A stretch of DNA of 64,000 nt from Nostoc sp. FACHB-280 (GCF_014697615.1 NZ_JACJSD010000014.1:89986-153985); one strand, 5' to 3'; shown: positions 54,912 through 63,840, counted from the first letter of the stretch. Translations and numbers: made by a program. Notes: generated by a model not told the origin, from the sequence alone.

Positions 54912-56158
54912 GCCACCATTGCGTAAACTTGACTTTGCTTTTCACTATGCCAAACGGCATCTCGATATACTTGCTCAAATAAGGCTCTTTGAGCATGGCT
55001 ACCACCTATCCGATGCAGTTTTGGTAGTACGATTTTTAATTCAGATTTAGCTTTGGCATAGTCTTCTTTAGCATGGGCAATCATACCTCTAGCTGCTGGA
55101 ATTGTGACTTCTAACCAATTCTGACGCAAGTATGGATTGATGGTTTGAGTATGTTTTTGCATACTCAGATACATCTCGTCTACCCAGTCAAATTGTCTAG
55201 CTTTGGTTAAGGCATAGATATAGTGCAAGTCTTGAAAGGGTAAAGCATGTTCATTAATTCGAGGAAAAAGATAGGTGCTGATATCTTGCCAACGACTACC
55301 AACATCAACACCACGCAACTCTAGTCTGAGCAATAATGCGATCGCTCCTACCTGATCCTTGGGAGATTCTTTTCTGGCTCGACCCCACACATAAGCATCA
55401 TATAGGGCTAATACTTTTTGGATTTCGCCTCGTTCTAAATAATAAAGCGCCACATGCCACCAATTATGGGTGTACAACATAGAGTTGCAGTTTTCCCAGG
55501 TATCCGCCAGACTTTCCATCCAAGCGATACCTTCGTCTACTCTGCCTTGAGTTTCCATTACATGGGCAACTGCATGATGCGCCCAAGGGTCACGGCGATT
55601 GATAGCTGTGGCTTTTCGTCCCATTGCTTCGGCTTGTTCTAGTTGATGGCATTGTTCTAAACCAAAGGCCACCATACCGTATAGATAATGGTTGTCTGGA
55701 TTGGCGCTGAGAACGTTTTGGGCTATTTTGAGTAGTCTTTCTTTGTCACCTAAATAGAAGTAGTGATACTGTCCTTGCTGTATAGAGATTAAGTCACGCG
55801 GATAATTAACGGCTATTTTTTCGTGTAAAGCGATCGCTTGATCAACTGCTCCCATTGCCCAAGCCGCGATCGCCTGGATATACAATCTTTCTCGTTTGGT
55901 GATCCCAAATAATAGCCCTTGTGCCGCTTGCAGATAAGGTCTTGCTTGTTTCCAGGCCTGAGCATTTTCTTGCGTCAGATAATAGGCTGCTGTATAGGCA
56001 TAAAGCATTGCACAACCTGGATCTGCTTTCACACCTTCCAGAATCACAGTTTCAATATCTTTGCCATAACTGAGGGATTGATCTATAAATTGGTTGATGG
56101 CTGCGATCGCTGCTGGTGAGTCTGTCGTAACTTCAAGGCCTTGCGCGTCTTTTAGCAT
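54905..56158 (-). CDS. TPR38-like tetratricopeptide repeat protein
   Basis: Encodes 417 aa, soluble and helical throughout. TPR-like pairs include FGITKRERLYIQAIAAWAMGAVDQAIALHEKI and AEAMGRKATAINRRDPWAHHAVAHVMETQGRVDEGIAWM; the latter, with HNWWHVALYYLERGE, matches the tetratricopeptide repeat protein 38 family. Such proteins act as scaffolds. No enzymatic function is known. The stop codon lies in the heptamer array, so the final residues (MVAR) are repeat-derived. Confidence 0.85.
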   Translation of the reverse strand: MLKDAQGLEVTTDSPAAIAAINQFIDQSLSYGKDIETVILEGVKADPGCAMLYAYTAAYYLTQENAQAWKQARPYLQAAQGLLFGITKRERLYIQAIAAWAMGAVDQAIALHEKIAVNYPRDLISIQQGQYHYFYLGDKERLLKIAQNVLSANPDNHYLYGMVAFGLEQCHQLEQAEAMGRKATAINRRDPWAHHAVAHVMETQGRVDEGIAWMESLADTWENCNSMLYTHNWWHVALYYLERGEIQKVLALYDAYVWGRARKESPKDQVGAIALLLRLELRGVDVGSRWQDISTYLFPRINEHALPFQDLHYIYALTKARQFDWVDEMYLSMQKHTQTINPYLRQNWLEVTIPAARGMIAHAKEDYAKAKSELKIVLPKLHRIGGSHAQRALFEQVYRDAVWHSEKQSQVYAMVAR

Positions 56159-56298
56159 TGTTTATTCCTGGCTGTATGGTGAGCAAAGAAAGTCAAACAA
56201 TTTTGGATTTTAAATTTAAATTTGAGATTGATTTCACAGATAAATCTAGTGGTTTCTACCATTTAGAAACCATTGGTCACAGTCTGTTTAATCAGCAA

Positions 56299-56331
56299 AC
56301 ATCACTAACTCGATAGATTTACCGTATTTAT
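56299..56331 (+). promoter_or_regulatory. Second copy of the two-part 33-bp motif
   Basis: ACATCACTAACTC, 7 nt, TTACCGTATTTAT, as at 53021-53053. It is 141 bp before the TPR gene (other strand) and about 330 bp before the HdeD-like gene. It may be the relic of a duplicated promoter. Confidence 0.4.
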
Positions 56332-56430
56332 TTTCCGAGTATGTCACAACTGCGGTAAAAACTGCAAGGCCATATTGAAAGTTTTCGCACAGCCCTTATG
56401 TAAAAAGGTTGTCTGTTGAGCCTAGATGTA

Positions 56431-56505
56431 ATATCAATTCACGAAATTACTGATACAAATAACTTCCTCTGCTACCTCTGTATCATTTTTTAAGTGAAAT
56501 GGTAT
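56431..56505. mobile_element. MITE-like element, copy B (uninterrupted, 75 bp)
   Basis: ATATCAATTCACGAAATTAC at the left and AAGTGAAATGGTAT at the right match copy A at 21194-21334 at both ends. It lacks the internal insert of copy A, so this is probably the ancestral form. Confidence 0.7.
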
Positions 56506-56660
56506 AAGGGTGTAAGCGAGCAAAAACCTTTACATTCTCATCCAACAATATTCATCCATCTAGCACCATACAGCATTAGTCAGATGGAAGAAGAGGCAGA
56601 AATTTTCATCATAGATTCAAATGACCAAGCCCTTCTGGTAGGGAATAGCTTTGAAAGACT

Positions 56661-57218
56661 ATGAGAATAGGAACCCGGTTAGCAAAAAACTGGTGGACAC
56701 TCGCATTGCGGGGAACACTCGCCATCGTATTTGGTTTAGCAGCATTATTTTGGCCAGGAATTACCTTAACAGCCTTGGTATTTTTGTTTGCAGCCTTTGC
56801 GCTAGGTGGTGGAATATTATTAGCGATCGCTGGATTTAAGGATCATCTCGGCAATATCCACGGCTGGTTATTGGTAATTGAAGGTGCAATTGGAATTGCA
56901 GTGGGAGTTATGGCATTTATTTGGCCAGGAATCACCGCCTTAGTTTTGCTTTACCTCATAGCTGCTTGGGCAATTATCACCGGGATATTTGAGATTATTG
57001 CAGCCAACCATCTGCGCCAAGAAATTGACGATGAATGGTTGCTCATCGCTGCGGGGATTGCATCTCTTGTTTTTGGCTTGCTACTGATTATCTGGCCGAT
57101 TGCGGGAGCATTAGCCATTTTATGGATGACGGCTGCTTATGCGATTATGTTTGGTATTCTAATGTTGCTTTTGGCATTCAGACTACGCAAGTGGGGTGAG
57201 GAACGCAGTTTACTTTGA
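56661..57218 (+). CDS. HdeD/DUF308 family membrane protein
   Basis: Encodes 185 aa with six predicted helices in three similar hairpins. Each contains a WPG or WPI turn (ALFWPGITLTALV, AFIWPGITALVLL, LIIWPIAGALAIL), the mark of the HdeD/DUF308 family. HdeD in Escherichia coli is linked to acid resistance; the role in cyanobacteria is not established. It is convergent with the lipoprotein gene, stops 12 bp apart. Confidence 0.88.
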   Translation: MRIGTRLAKNWWTLALRGTLAIVFGLAALFWPGITLTALVFLFAAFALGGGILLAIAGFKDHLGNIHGWLLVIEGAIGIAVGVMAFIWPGITALVLLYLIAAWAIITGIFEIIAANHLRQEIDDEWLLIAAGIASLVFGLLLIIWPIAGALAILWMTAAYAIMFGILMLLLAFRLRKWGEERSLL

Positions 57219-57230
57219 AGATGTTAAGAA

Positions 57231-58052
57231 CTAATTCGTAACGACTAATACAGGTTTATTTCGATATTTTGCTGTCAATTGCTTGCGTAAATTAGAATCC
57301 CAAGTCAGGTTATAGTCTCTCTCTAATTCGGCAATTACTAAGGGACGCAATACACCAGAGACAGTTACTTGTTCTCCTTGTTTCACTCTTGGTTGTGGCT
57401 TGGTGTGGAGTACCAGTAAATCTTCTCCACCAAGTAATTTGTCTTCATCTAGGGTATATGCGATCGCATTAGTGATATTTTCGACTTCACCAGTAACAGT
57501 GAGTTTTTTACCATAATAGGTGCTGGGATTAGCAGTCAGTTCACCGGGGTTAGGAGATAAAGCCAGAGATTGAGCAACAATTACTGCTTGATCATCGTAA
57601 TCACTATAATATTCAGACTGCAAATCTAATTTATAGTCTCGATTGATTTGTGCTAAATCAAGTCTGCGAACTTGTCCAGTAATTTGCAAAGGTATGTCAT
57701 TTGTACTTGGCAATGTAAAAGGCTTACCTGTGGCGTTAATTACCAAAATATTTTGATTATCAAATAGTTCTTTATCGTTAACCGTAAAGCTTGTAGGGCC
57801 AATTAACCGAATAGGCTGTGTTCTAATTGTGACAGTTTTACCGATAAGTTCATCTGTTTTATCTGTTTCTTCTGCAATTTGGTTATCTACTACTTCTCGA
57901 CTAACTTGGTTGCGTTGTTGCTGCGGCGTAGCTGGAGTGATGGCCTGTGGTTCGTTATAACTGCAAGCCGGAAGCAATATTGCCATTAATGTCAGAGCGA
58001 TCGCACCTTTAGCATGTCCCCAGTTAGAATAAATAGTACTTACAGAATTCAC
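57231..58052 (-). CDS. Lipoprotein with a duplicated domain
   Basis: Encodes 273 aa. A hydrophobic N-terminal segment ends with lipobox LLPAC, predicting lipid attachment in the envelope. Two similar units follow: IGKTVTIRTQPIRLIGPTSFTVNDKE...LVIN and YGKKLTVTGEVENITNAIAYTLDEDK...LLVL, each ending in (R/E)RDY(K/N)L and a Tyr/Asp-rich closing segment. The strand pattern suggests OB-like folds. I do not know a function. Confidence 0.75.
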   Translation of the reverse strand: MNSVSTIYSNWGHAKGAIALTLMAILLPACSYNEPQAITPATPQQQRNQVSREVVDNQIAEETDKTDELIGKTVTIRTQPIRLIGPTSFTVNDKELFDNQNILVINATGKPFTLPSTNDIPLQITGQVRRLDLAQINRDYKLDLQSEYYSDYDDQAVIVAQSLALSPNPGELTANPSTYYGKKLTVTGEVENITNAIAYTLDEDKLLGGEDLLVLHTKPQPRVKQGEQVTVSGVLRPLVIAELERDYNLTWDSNLRKQLTAKYRNKPVLVVTN

Positions 58053-58575
58053 AATTAAATATCTCCTTTTTTTAATATCAAAGCTTTATTTAAATCCAAA
58101 TTAAAAAACTAGTGAACCTTACCAATAAAATAAAATCACTAATTGATTTATATACTTAGGTTATATTTTTATAATTGTTTTTTCTTCTATCCTTTGAGCA
58201 GTTTTTGTCCTCTAACTAGAGATATATAAAACCTGGAATAATTAATTCAGAGAATCAAAACTTAGATATATAGCCATCCTAAATAATTTCCCAATATTTC
58301 TTGCCCTTGTCTTCTTCATCCCTGAATGATGGGAGATTTTTTTGTCATTCCTTAATGTTATGTTTTGTTTCTATATAATATTTAATTGACAATAAACCCT
58401 ATCTTTGGGAAGATGTAAAGCTAAATCAGCCAAGATAAATTTTAGTCATTTACTGTTTCACACTCAGCAAGCTCCTCAATAAAATGCTTGGGGGCTTTAT
58501 TAATAGCTAATAAAAAATGTAAAAAAGTAGGGTGAGAATTTCTCACCCTACTATTAGTCATCTGCTAGAAACTTA
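58053..58575. other. 520-bp gene-free stretch ending in a terminator
   Basis: AT-rich upstream region of the lipoprotein gene. Its right end holds the perfect hairpin at 58526-58552 that ends the DUF2382 gene. No ORF or RNA gene recognised. Confidence 0.5.
58526..58552 (-). terminator. Rho-independent terminator of the DUF2382 gene cluster
   Basis: AGTAGGGTGAGA(ATT)TCTCACCCTACT is a perfect 12-bp stem, 24 bp after the stop on the minus strand and followed there by TTTTTACATTTTTTA. Confidence 0.88.
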
Positions 58576-59451
58576 TCAAAGAGATTTAGGCGGTTGACCT
58601 TTAGAACAGCGGTCAAACCATTCTTGATATTTTTGTTTGTGTGATTCATCTTCACATAAAATAGATATTCGCACCTGTTGGCAACCGTGATTTTTTTCGA
58701 GAGCGATCGCATTTAAAATTAAACTAGCAATTTTCGGTGAGCTAAACTCTCCATTTACTGTAAAATCACCAGCAAAGTTGGTAACTGCGCCATCTTCTGT
58801 TGCAGTTAAGGTAATTTCAGAACTGTCTTCTAAACCTAAATCTATTTCTGCAAGTTGCTTGTGTTGTGGACTAACTTGTTCCACAATTAATTTTTCCCGC
58901 CGGACAGGTACTTCTACTATCCGTGTTTCAATTTCCTTCCGAACAATTACTTCGCCGATTTTATGTATATTAGTATCAACTACTAACTGTTCTTCTAGTA
59001 AACGAACAATATTTTCTTCAGAAAACTCTGCTAAATTAGCTTGTTCCATATTATTATGCCAACTAGAATTATCAGATAATACCTGATAGCCAATTATTTG
59101 AGATTTTAAATGTTCAGGTATATATTCAATTGCTGCTTTATCCATATTTAAAAAAATAGATTTAGTGATAGTGTCTATTCTTTGAATTTTTTGACTCCAC
59201 ACTAAAGCCAGTTGTTCTTTAAATACTGGTTGTTGTCCTACTTGGGTTTGATTAATAGTTTGAAATATGACTAAATTTAATCGACGCTGATTATCTAAGA
59301 CTAAGTCTCTAACTTTACCAACCAGTTGACCTTGGTTATCAATAACATCAAAACCTACAACTTTAGTTTTTAAAGTTGTTAGTAATTTGGAAATCGTAGG
59401 TTTCTGATTGACTGGTGTAAGATTATTTATCATTGGTTGGCTATTCATCAC
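58576..59451 (-). CDS. PRC-barrel/DUF2382 (YsnF/AvaK-type) protein, divergent
   Basis: Encodes 291 aa. PRC-barrel-like N-terminal region (about 28-100: VVGFDVIDNQGQLVGKVRDLVLD) and a DUF2382-like stretch (about 145-200: VRLLEEQLVVDTNIHKIGEVIVRKEIETRIVEVPVRREKLIVEQV). The C-terminal 90 residues differ from its neighbours. It lies downstream of two closer paralogues on the same strand and shares their terminator. Soluble, function unknown. Confidence 0.82.
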   Translation of the reverse strand: MMNSQPMINNLTPVNQKPTISKLLTTLKTKVVGFDVIDNQGQLVGKVRDLVLDNQRRLNLVIFQTINQTQVGQQPVFKEQLALVWSQKIQRIDTITKSIFLNMDKAAIEYIPEHLKSQIIGYQVLSDNSSWHNNMEQANLAEFSEENIVRLLEEQLVVDTNIHKIGEVIVRKEIETRIVEVPVRREKLIVEQVSPQHKQLAEIDLGLEDSSEITLTATEDGAVTNFAGDFTVNGEFSSPKIASLILNAIALEKNHGCQQVRISILCEDESHKQKYQEWFDRCSKGQPPKSL

Positions 59452-59528
59452 CCTAATTTGATAATTATGAGTACAGGCAAAGCTTTATCAGCTTCACCTG
59501 TACTATGTCTAATTTGAATTCGCTTTAA

Positions 59529-60434
59529 TTAGCGTTCTTCTATTGGAAGACCAGGAGCATTTACATCTAACTCTTCCCGACGTATTGTTTCTTGAGCGTC
59601 AACGGTATCTTGCTCTACAACTTTTCTAACTCGAACTTCCTCGCGGACAAATGCTTCTTTGCGAATGTCAGCAGTTTCTTCGTGAATTTCTACACGCGCA
59701 ACTTCCCCTTCACGAAAGTCAGCTTCACCAGGAGCAACAACTCTACCAGCATCATCTGGGGTGATGCGTTCAATTACAACATGTTCTTTTTCTACTGGTA
59801 CTGAAACTCTAGCAGTTTCAGTTTCTACACGTTTTCCAACAGCAACTTCACCAGTTTTTTGTCTTCTCTTATTAGCAACTAGCCGTTCTTCGTATAATCT
59901 CAAGGTTTGATGATCTTGCTCATTTAACCCAAATAAAGAAGGCTCTTGCTCGTAATTATAGGTGTCGCGGGTGAAAGTAGGTGTGGTAACTCCTGTAGCT
60001 GGTGTAGCTGTAAAACCTGTATCTAATGTTGCAGTAGTATCTACTGGTGTCGCTGTGTCTACAGGGGTAGTGTTATATTTGGGATTGCGATAAACGCCAC
60101 GTACTCGTTCTTCATAATCGTAATCTACTTGGCGTTCATCAAATTCTGGTAAGTCTTCTGCCTGCTCTCTGGTCATACCCACAGCATAAACGCGATCGCG
60201 CCCATAATCAATGCGGCTACGACCTACAGGCAATAATACTTTTTTACCGAAAATCCAGAAACCTAAGTCAACAACTAAATAACGAAAATGACCTTCGTCA
60301 TCAACTAAAACATCATTAACTGTACCAATTTTTTCGTCAGTTCCTTCTGTATATACGCCTAGTCCTTTAATATCATTACCTTGAAAAGTATCACGATAGT
60401 CAGGATCAAATTCATTTAATTTGTAAAGAGACAT
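59529..60434 (-). CDS. PRC-barrel + DUF2382 (AvaK-like) protein
   Basis: Encodes 301 aa. The PRC-barrel (about 15-90: DIKGLGVYTEGTDEKIGTVNDVLVDDEGHFRYLVVDLGFW) is followed by a Thr/Pro-rich linker and a DUF2382 domain (about 180-290: LRLYEERLVANKRRQKTGEVAVGKRVETETARVSVPVEKEHVVIERI). AvaK, the akinete marker protein of Anabaena variabilis, has the same domain, suggesting a stress or dormancy role. Highly charged, no membrane segments. It is 224 bp downstream of its close paralogue. Confidence 0.88.
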   Translation of the reverse strand: MSLYKLNEFDPDYRDTFQGNDIKGLGVYTEGTDEKIGTVNDVLVDDEGHFRYLVVDLGFWIFGKKVLLPVGRSRIDYGRDRVYAVGMTREQAEDLPEFDERQVDYDYEERVRGVYRNPKYNTTPVDTATPVDTTATLDTGFTATPATGVTTPTFTRDTYNYEQEPSLFGLNEQDHQTLRLYEERLVANKRRQKTGEVAVGKRVETETARVSVPVEKEHVVIERITPDDAGRVVAPGEADFREGEVARVEIHEETADIRKEAFVREEVRVRKVVEQDTVDAQETIRREELDVNAPGLPIEER

Positions 60435-60658
60435 TATATTTTACCTCTGAACTCTTATATCAACTTTCAATTCTTAAGGTAAAAATTTATTCGCCAAGAT
60501 ACATCTTTCTCTCGAATGAATTGCCTGAATTCAAAATTATCGAAAGTGATATATTGTTTTACGCATAATACTATTTGATTTTATAGATGATACAAATATA
60601 AATGTAGAGGCAAACGAAACCGTAAGCCCCTACAATTTCTTGTATTTCGTACTTTTAA

Positions 60659-61501
60659 CTAAATAGTTCCCTGACTATCTCTTACTGCATTATCTACCTG
60701 CAACTCACCTGTAGTATTAATATCCAACTCTTCGCGGCGGATTGTGTCTTCTGCTTCTACAGTGTCTCTGTCTACTACCTTTTTAACGCGGACTTCTTCA
60801 CGAACAAAGGCTTCTTTGCGAATTTCTGGTGTTTCTTCGTAAACTTCGATGCGTGCTACTTCACCCTCTTGAAATCTCAGTTCATTTGGGTCTACGACTG
60901 TTCCTGTTTCTGTGGGTGAAACTCGCTCAATCACAACCCGTTCTTTTTGAACAGGTACTGTAACTCGTGCAGTTTCAGTTTCAATATGCTTACCAACTGC
61001 AACTTCTCCGGTTTTAACGCGCTGTTTATTAGCTATTAGTCGTTCTTCATACAATCTAAGTGTTTGATGATATTGATCATTTAAATTGTATAAATTAGGT
61101 TCTGTTTGATAATTGTAGGTGTTGCGATCGTAAATTACATTACTGTTGACCGGACGAAATACACTGCGTACTCTTTCTTCATAATCGTCATCTACTGTAT
61201 AGCTTTCATGATACTCAGGGAGCATTTCTACTTGCTCTTTACTAAGTCCATCAACATATACCCGTTGTTCGGGATAATTTATGCGTGAAAGACCGATTGG
61301 TAGTAATATTCTCTTACCAAAGGTATCAAAGCCTGTGTCAATGACTAAATAGCGAAAACGCCCATTTGGATCAACTAAAGCATCGCTTACGGAACCAATT
61401 TTAACTCCGCCCTCAGTATAGAGTTCTAAATCTTTAACATCATCACCGCCAAATGTTTCTCGGTATTGGGGGTCAAATTCTTCGAGTTTGTAAAGAGGCA
61501 T
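60659..61501 (-). CDS. PRC-barrel + DUF2382 (AvaK-like) protein
   Basis: Encodes 280 aa with the same two domains as the 59.5-60.4 kb gene and extended identity in the DUF2382 region (LRLYEERLIANKQRVKTGEVAVGKHIETETARV). It lacks the Thr/Pro-rich linker of its neighbour, so the two arose by tandem duplication and the linker was gained or lost. First gene of the cluster; its upstream region probably contains the main promoter. Confidence 0.88.
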   Translation of the reverse strand: MPLYKLEEFDPQYRETFGGDDVKDLELYTEGGVKIGSVSDALVDPNGRFRYLVIDTGFDTFGKRILLPIGLSRINYPEQRVYVDGLSKEQVEMLPEYHESYTVDDDYEERVRSVFRPVNSNVIYDRNTYNYQTEPNLYNLNDQYHQTLRLYEERLIANKQRVKTGEVAVGKHIETETARVTVPVQKERVVIERVSPTETGTVVDPNELRFQEGEVARIEVYEETPEIRKEAFVREEVRVKKVVDRDTVEAEDTIRREELDINTTGELQVDNAVRDSQGTI

Positions 61502-61829
61502 AGCTGGGAAATTCTTGAGGTGATATATTGATATCTCTACGCTAGAAATTTTTGTGCCAGGAATCCTCTCACTGATGGCTGAATTCTCTTGAGATATTTA
61601 TTGCTGTTCTCTATACCCACCGCAATCATGCAATGATATTCGTCTATTGTCTATTTTTCTGTAGTTGGACTTGTAGCGATCGCATTTCTCTTGCTTTTGT
61701 TATTCTACATAGCAAGTTAATTAAAATCGGAAGTTTAAAGCATCCTTAACCGAAATGTATTAACAAATAAAACCTGATATTTGAGATAATAATTGCTTGT
61801 AAACACATTTTTTAGAGCAATATTTAACT
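61502..61829. other. Gap between the DUF2382 cluster and xisH
   Basis: About 330 bp, AT-rich, divergent promoters expected. One HIP1 octamer lies near 61677. No ORF or strong hairpin seen. Confidence 0.5.
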
Positions 61830-62264
61830 TTGTCTGCTAGAGATGCCTTTCATGAAGTTGTCAAAACTGCTCTCCAAAAAGATGGCTGGCTAATTACACA
61901 CGACCCCTACCCGTTGCAAGCAGGTACATTTGATTTAGCTATTGACCTTGGTGCAGAAAAAGTAATTGCAGCAGAGAGGGAAGGATGGAAAATAGCGGTA
62001 GAAATCAAAAGTTTCCTTGGCCCATCAAAAATTTCCGAATTTTACGGAGCTTTAGGGCAATTTATAGCATATAGGTCTGCTTTAAATTCTCAAGATCCAC
62101 AACGAGTTTTATATTTAGCTGTATCCATTGATATTTACGAACGATTTTTTGCAACTTCGTTTATTCAAAAACTTGTAGTACAGAACCAACTTCTTCTATT
62201 GATTTACGATATTGATAGGGAGGTAATTGAAAGATGGCTACCGTCGATGAATACAGACAACTGA
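61830..62264 (+). CDS. xisH: XisH-type protein
   Basis: Encodes 144 aa from a TTG start (MSARDAFHEVVKTALQKDGWLITHDPYPL). XisH was defined as a factor controlling excision of the fdxN element in Anabaena. The core FDLAIDLG... and VEIKSFLGPSKI fit the Asp and Glu-x-Lys of a PD-(D/E)xK nuclease-like fold, so DNA cleavage is possible. The gene overlaps xisI by 31 bp. No fdxN element, integrase or nif gene is near, so it is not performing the classic role here as far as the window shows. Confidence 0.88.
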   Translation: MSARDAFHEVVKTALQKDGWLITHDPYPLQAGTFDLAIDLGAEKVIAAEREGWKIAVEIKSFLGPSKISEFYGALGQFIAYRSALNSQDPQRVLYLAVSIDIYERFFATSFIQKLVVQNQLLLLIYDIDREVIERWLPSMNTDN

Positions 62265-62566
62265 TAAAAAACTTGTTAAACGAACACGCTAAACTTGTTT
62301 GGGATGAACGTATCCAAGCTCAAACTATTTTTGATACTGAACATGACCACTACCAATTAGTCTATGTTGGTTGGCGCGATTCTAAACGAGTTTATGGTAC
62401 AGTTCTTCACCTTGATATCATCAATAACAAAATTTGGGTTCAGCAAGATGGTACAGAAGTAGGTGTTGCAAATGAATTAGTCGAATTAGGTGTTTCCAAA
62501 CAAGATATTGTTTTAGGTTTTGATCCGCCAAAAATGCGACATCATACTGATTTTGCAGTGGGATAG
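62234..62566 (+). CDS. xisI: XisI-type protein
   Basis: Encodes 110 aa with the family pattern MATVDEYRQLIKNLLNEHA, YQLVYVGWRDSKRVYGTVLHLDI, KIWVQQDGTE and LGFDPPKMR. XisI always accompanies XisH and is thought to bind it. The 31-bp overlap indicates co-translation. Small obligate pairs of a nuclease-like protein and a partner could act as a toxin-antitoxin or defence pair; that reading is inference. Confidence 0.9.
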   Translation: MATVDEYRQLIKNLLNEHAKLVWDERIQAQTIFDTEHDHYQLVYVGWRDSKRVYGTVLHLDIINNKIWVQQDGTEVGVANELVELGVSKQDIVLGFDPPKMRHHTDFAVG

Positions 62567-62735
62567 AATGTGTTATTAGATAACTTTTGATTAAAATGGT
62601 AGATTGACAATCACGTTTCTCTCACCTTAGTTATTGTACATATCAATCTATCTCAACACTAAAAAATCTTGTTTTCTGTTCCTTACATTTTTCTTTTACT
62701 AAGATATTCTTTAATATGCTTGCTAGTTTTTATAG

Positions 62736-63206
62736 TTATGGAAAAACTATTAACTTTGCATTAAACAAAGCCAAGGTGATTTTAATTTGTCCTTGTTCAC
62801 TTTTGGCTGCCTCTTCGTTCAGTCTTTGCTGATAAAGTTTTCTCACATCAGCCCATAAGACTTCTCTAGTTGTATTGCCTCCTTGTTGCTGTAATATCTC
62901 TAGAGATAGCACTGCGTATGCTACATTTTTACCTAACTCATGATTAATTCTTGTAATTTCCCAGTCTTTACAAGTTTGAACACTATCGACGACACGACCT
63001 AAATACCATAAACCGTAGGCTGCACACATTGGACAAGGTTTTGTGCCAGAATACTCTCTTTCACCACCTAATTTTATGTATGTTTCATACCAGCACTCTC
63101 TCCAGATTTTCTTCCAGATTTTTGGTGATTCGTTACTATGAACATTCATCTTCTTAATAGTTTGTGTTACCCAAGGTATTGTAGGAAGTCTCAATAATTC
63201 AGACAT
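62736..63206 (-). CDS. Cysteine-containing hypothetical protein
   Basis: Encodes 156 aa from ATG 63206, chosen over an upstream ATG because an AAGGAGAG ribosome-binding site sits just before it. The middle carries KPCPMCAAYGLWYLGRVVDSVQTCKDW, including a Cys-x2-Cys pair. A pattern of CP...GL...G.V followed by KN-x-AYAVLSLEIL loosely resembles DUF6979 proteins, but I am not confident. Function unknown. Confidence 0.65.
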   Translation of the reverse strand: MSELLRLPTIPWVTQTIKKMNVHSNESPKIWKKIWRECWYETYIKLGGEREYSGTKPCPMCAAYGLWYLGRVVDSVQTCKDWEITRINHELGKNVAYAVLSLEILQQQGGNTTREVLWADVRKLYQQRLNEEAAKSEQGQIKITLALFNAKLIVFP

Positions 63207-63293
63207 AATCTCTCCTTTAGTAGTAATTATATTGTTCCCTTCCATCGGCTAAAAAATTCATATTTTTAAGTCATCTGTATATATATAAATTAA

Positions 63294-63323
63294 GGGGCGG
63301 GCAAGATGCCCACCCCACAAGAG
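63294..63323. repeat. REP-like palindrome, left flank of RAYT gene
   Basis: GGGGCGGGCA(AGA)TGCCCACCCC, an imperfect 10-bp palindrome, plus ACAAGAG. It is repeated as an exact inverted copy at 63841-63870. Confidence 0.92.
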
Positions 63324-63347
63324 TAGATGTAATATTTGAGGCTATTG

Positions 63348-63818
63348 TTATTCTGATGTTTGCCAAAGGAAAGGATATTCTTCTGGTGTGGAACACAGAT
63401 CAGCTTTTACAGGATTTTGTCTGATGTATTCCCAATATTGTTGAAATTCTTGCTGATTCCTAACAATTCTGTCATATCGCTCATCTTGGCAGACGATTCC
63501 TATATATTTCATTACTTTGGAAATTTCTTTAGCACTATAACCTTTAATACTCTTCATAATGCTGCTCAGTGGCCAAAATTCATTTTCAGACTTGAGTAAG
63601 GGCTGAATAAGTAAATGCACATGATTTGGCATAATTACCAAAACAAATATCTGATATCTCTTGTTATTAAAAAACAGGCAAGAATTAAAAACTATTTCTC
63701 TAGCTTCTAGGTTAAGTTCTAACTTTTCCCAAGTATTAAAAGTAATAAAATAAACAGCCCCATCTAATTCCCAATGCGGCAATCTTCTGTGAGAAATTCT
63801 AAACCCTGACTCTTGCAT
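63348..63818 (-). CDS. REP-associated tyrosine transposase (RAYT, Y1 family)
   Basis: Encodes 156 aa of the IS200/IS605-related Y1 fold. The HUH motif is in VIMPNHVHLLIQ (His66 and His68), and the likely catalytic Tyr115 lies in ERYDRIVRNQQEFQQYWEYIRQNPVKADL, a pattern characteristic of RAYTs. These enzymes nick and join REP sequences; the domesticated family is rarely mobile itself. REP-like palindromes lie on both sides in inverted orientation. The protein appears full length and intact. Confidence 0.92.
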   Translation of the reverse strand: MQESGFRISHRRLPHWELDGAVYFITFNTWEKLELNLEAREIVFNSCLFFNNKRYQIFVLVIMPNHVHLLIQPLLKSENEFWPLSSIMKSIKGYSAKEISKVMKYIGIVCQDERYDRIVRNQQEFQQYWEYIRQNPVKADLCSTPEEYPFLWQTSE

Positions 63819-63840
63819 TATATATAGCTATTAGCACTTT

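Larger units (their letters stand above)
56159..56660. other. 500-bp gap with a repeated motif and a MITE
   Basis: Holds the promoter region of the TPR gene, the two-part motif at 56299-56331 and MITE copy B at 56431-56505. No ORF seen. Confidence 0.5.

Noticed and set aside
54667..55005. N-terminal extension of the DUF1499 protein to 276 aa
   Set aside because: The extra 113 residues translate the GC-rich repeat and the heptamer array. The signal peptide begins at 54666, giving a normal exported protein.
60603..60634. A third copy of the 28-bp palindrome between two AvaK-like genes
   Set aside because: TGTAGAGGC...GCCCCTACA shares only the outer bases and has a different centre, so it is at best a remote relative.
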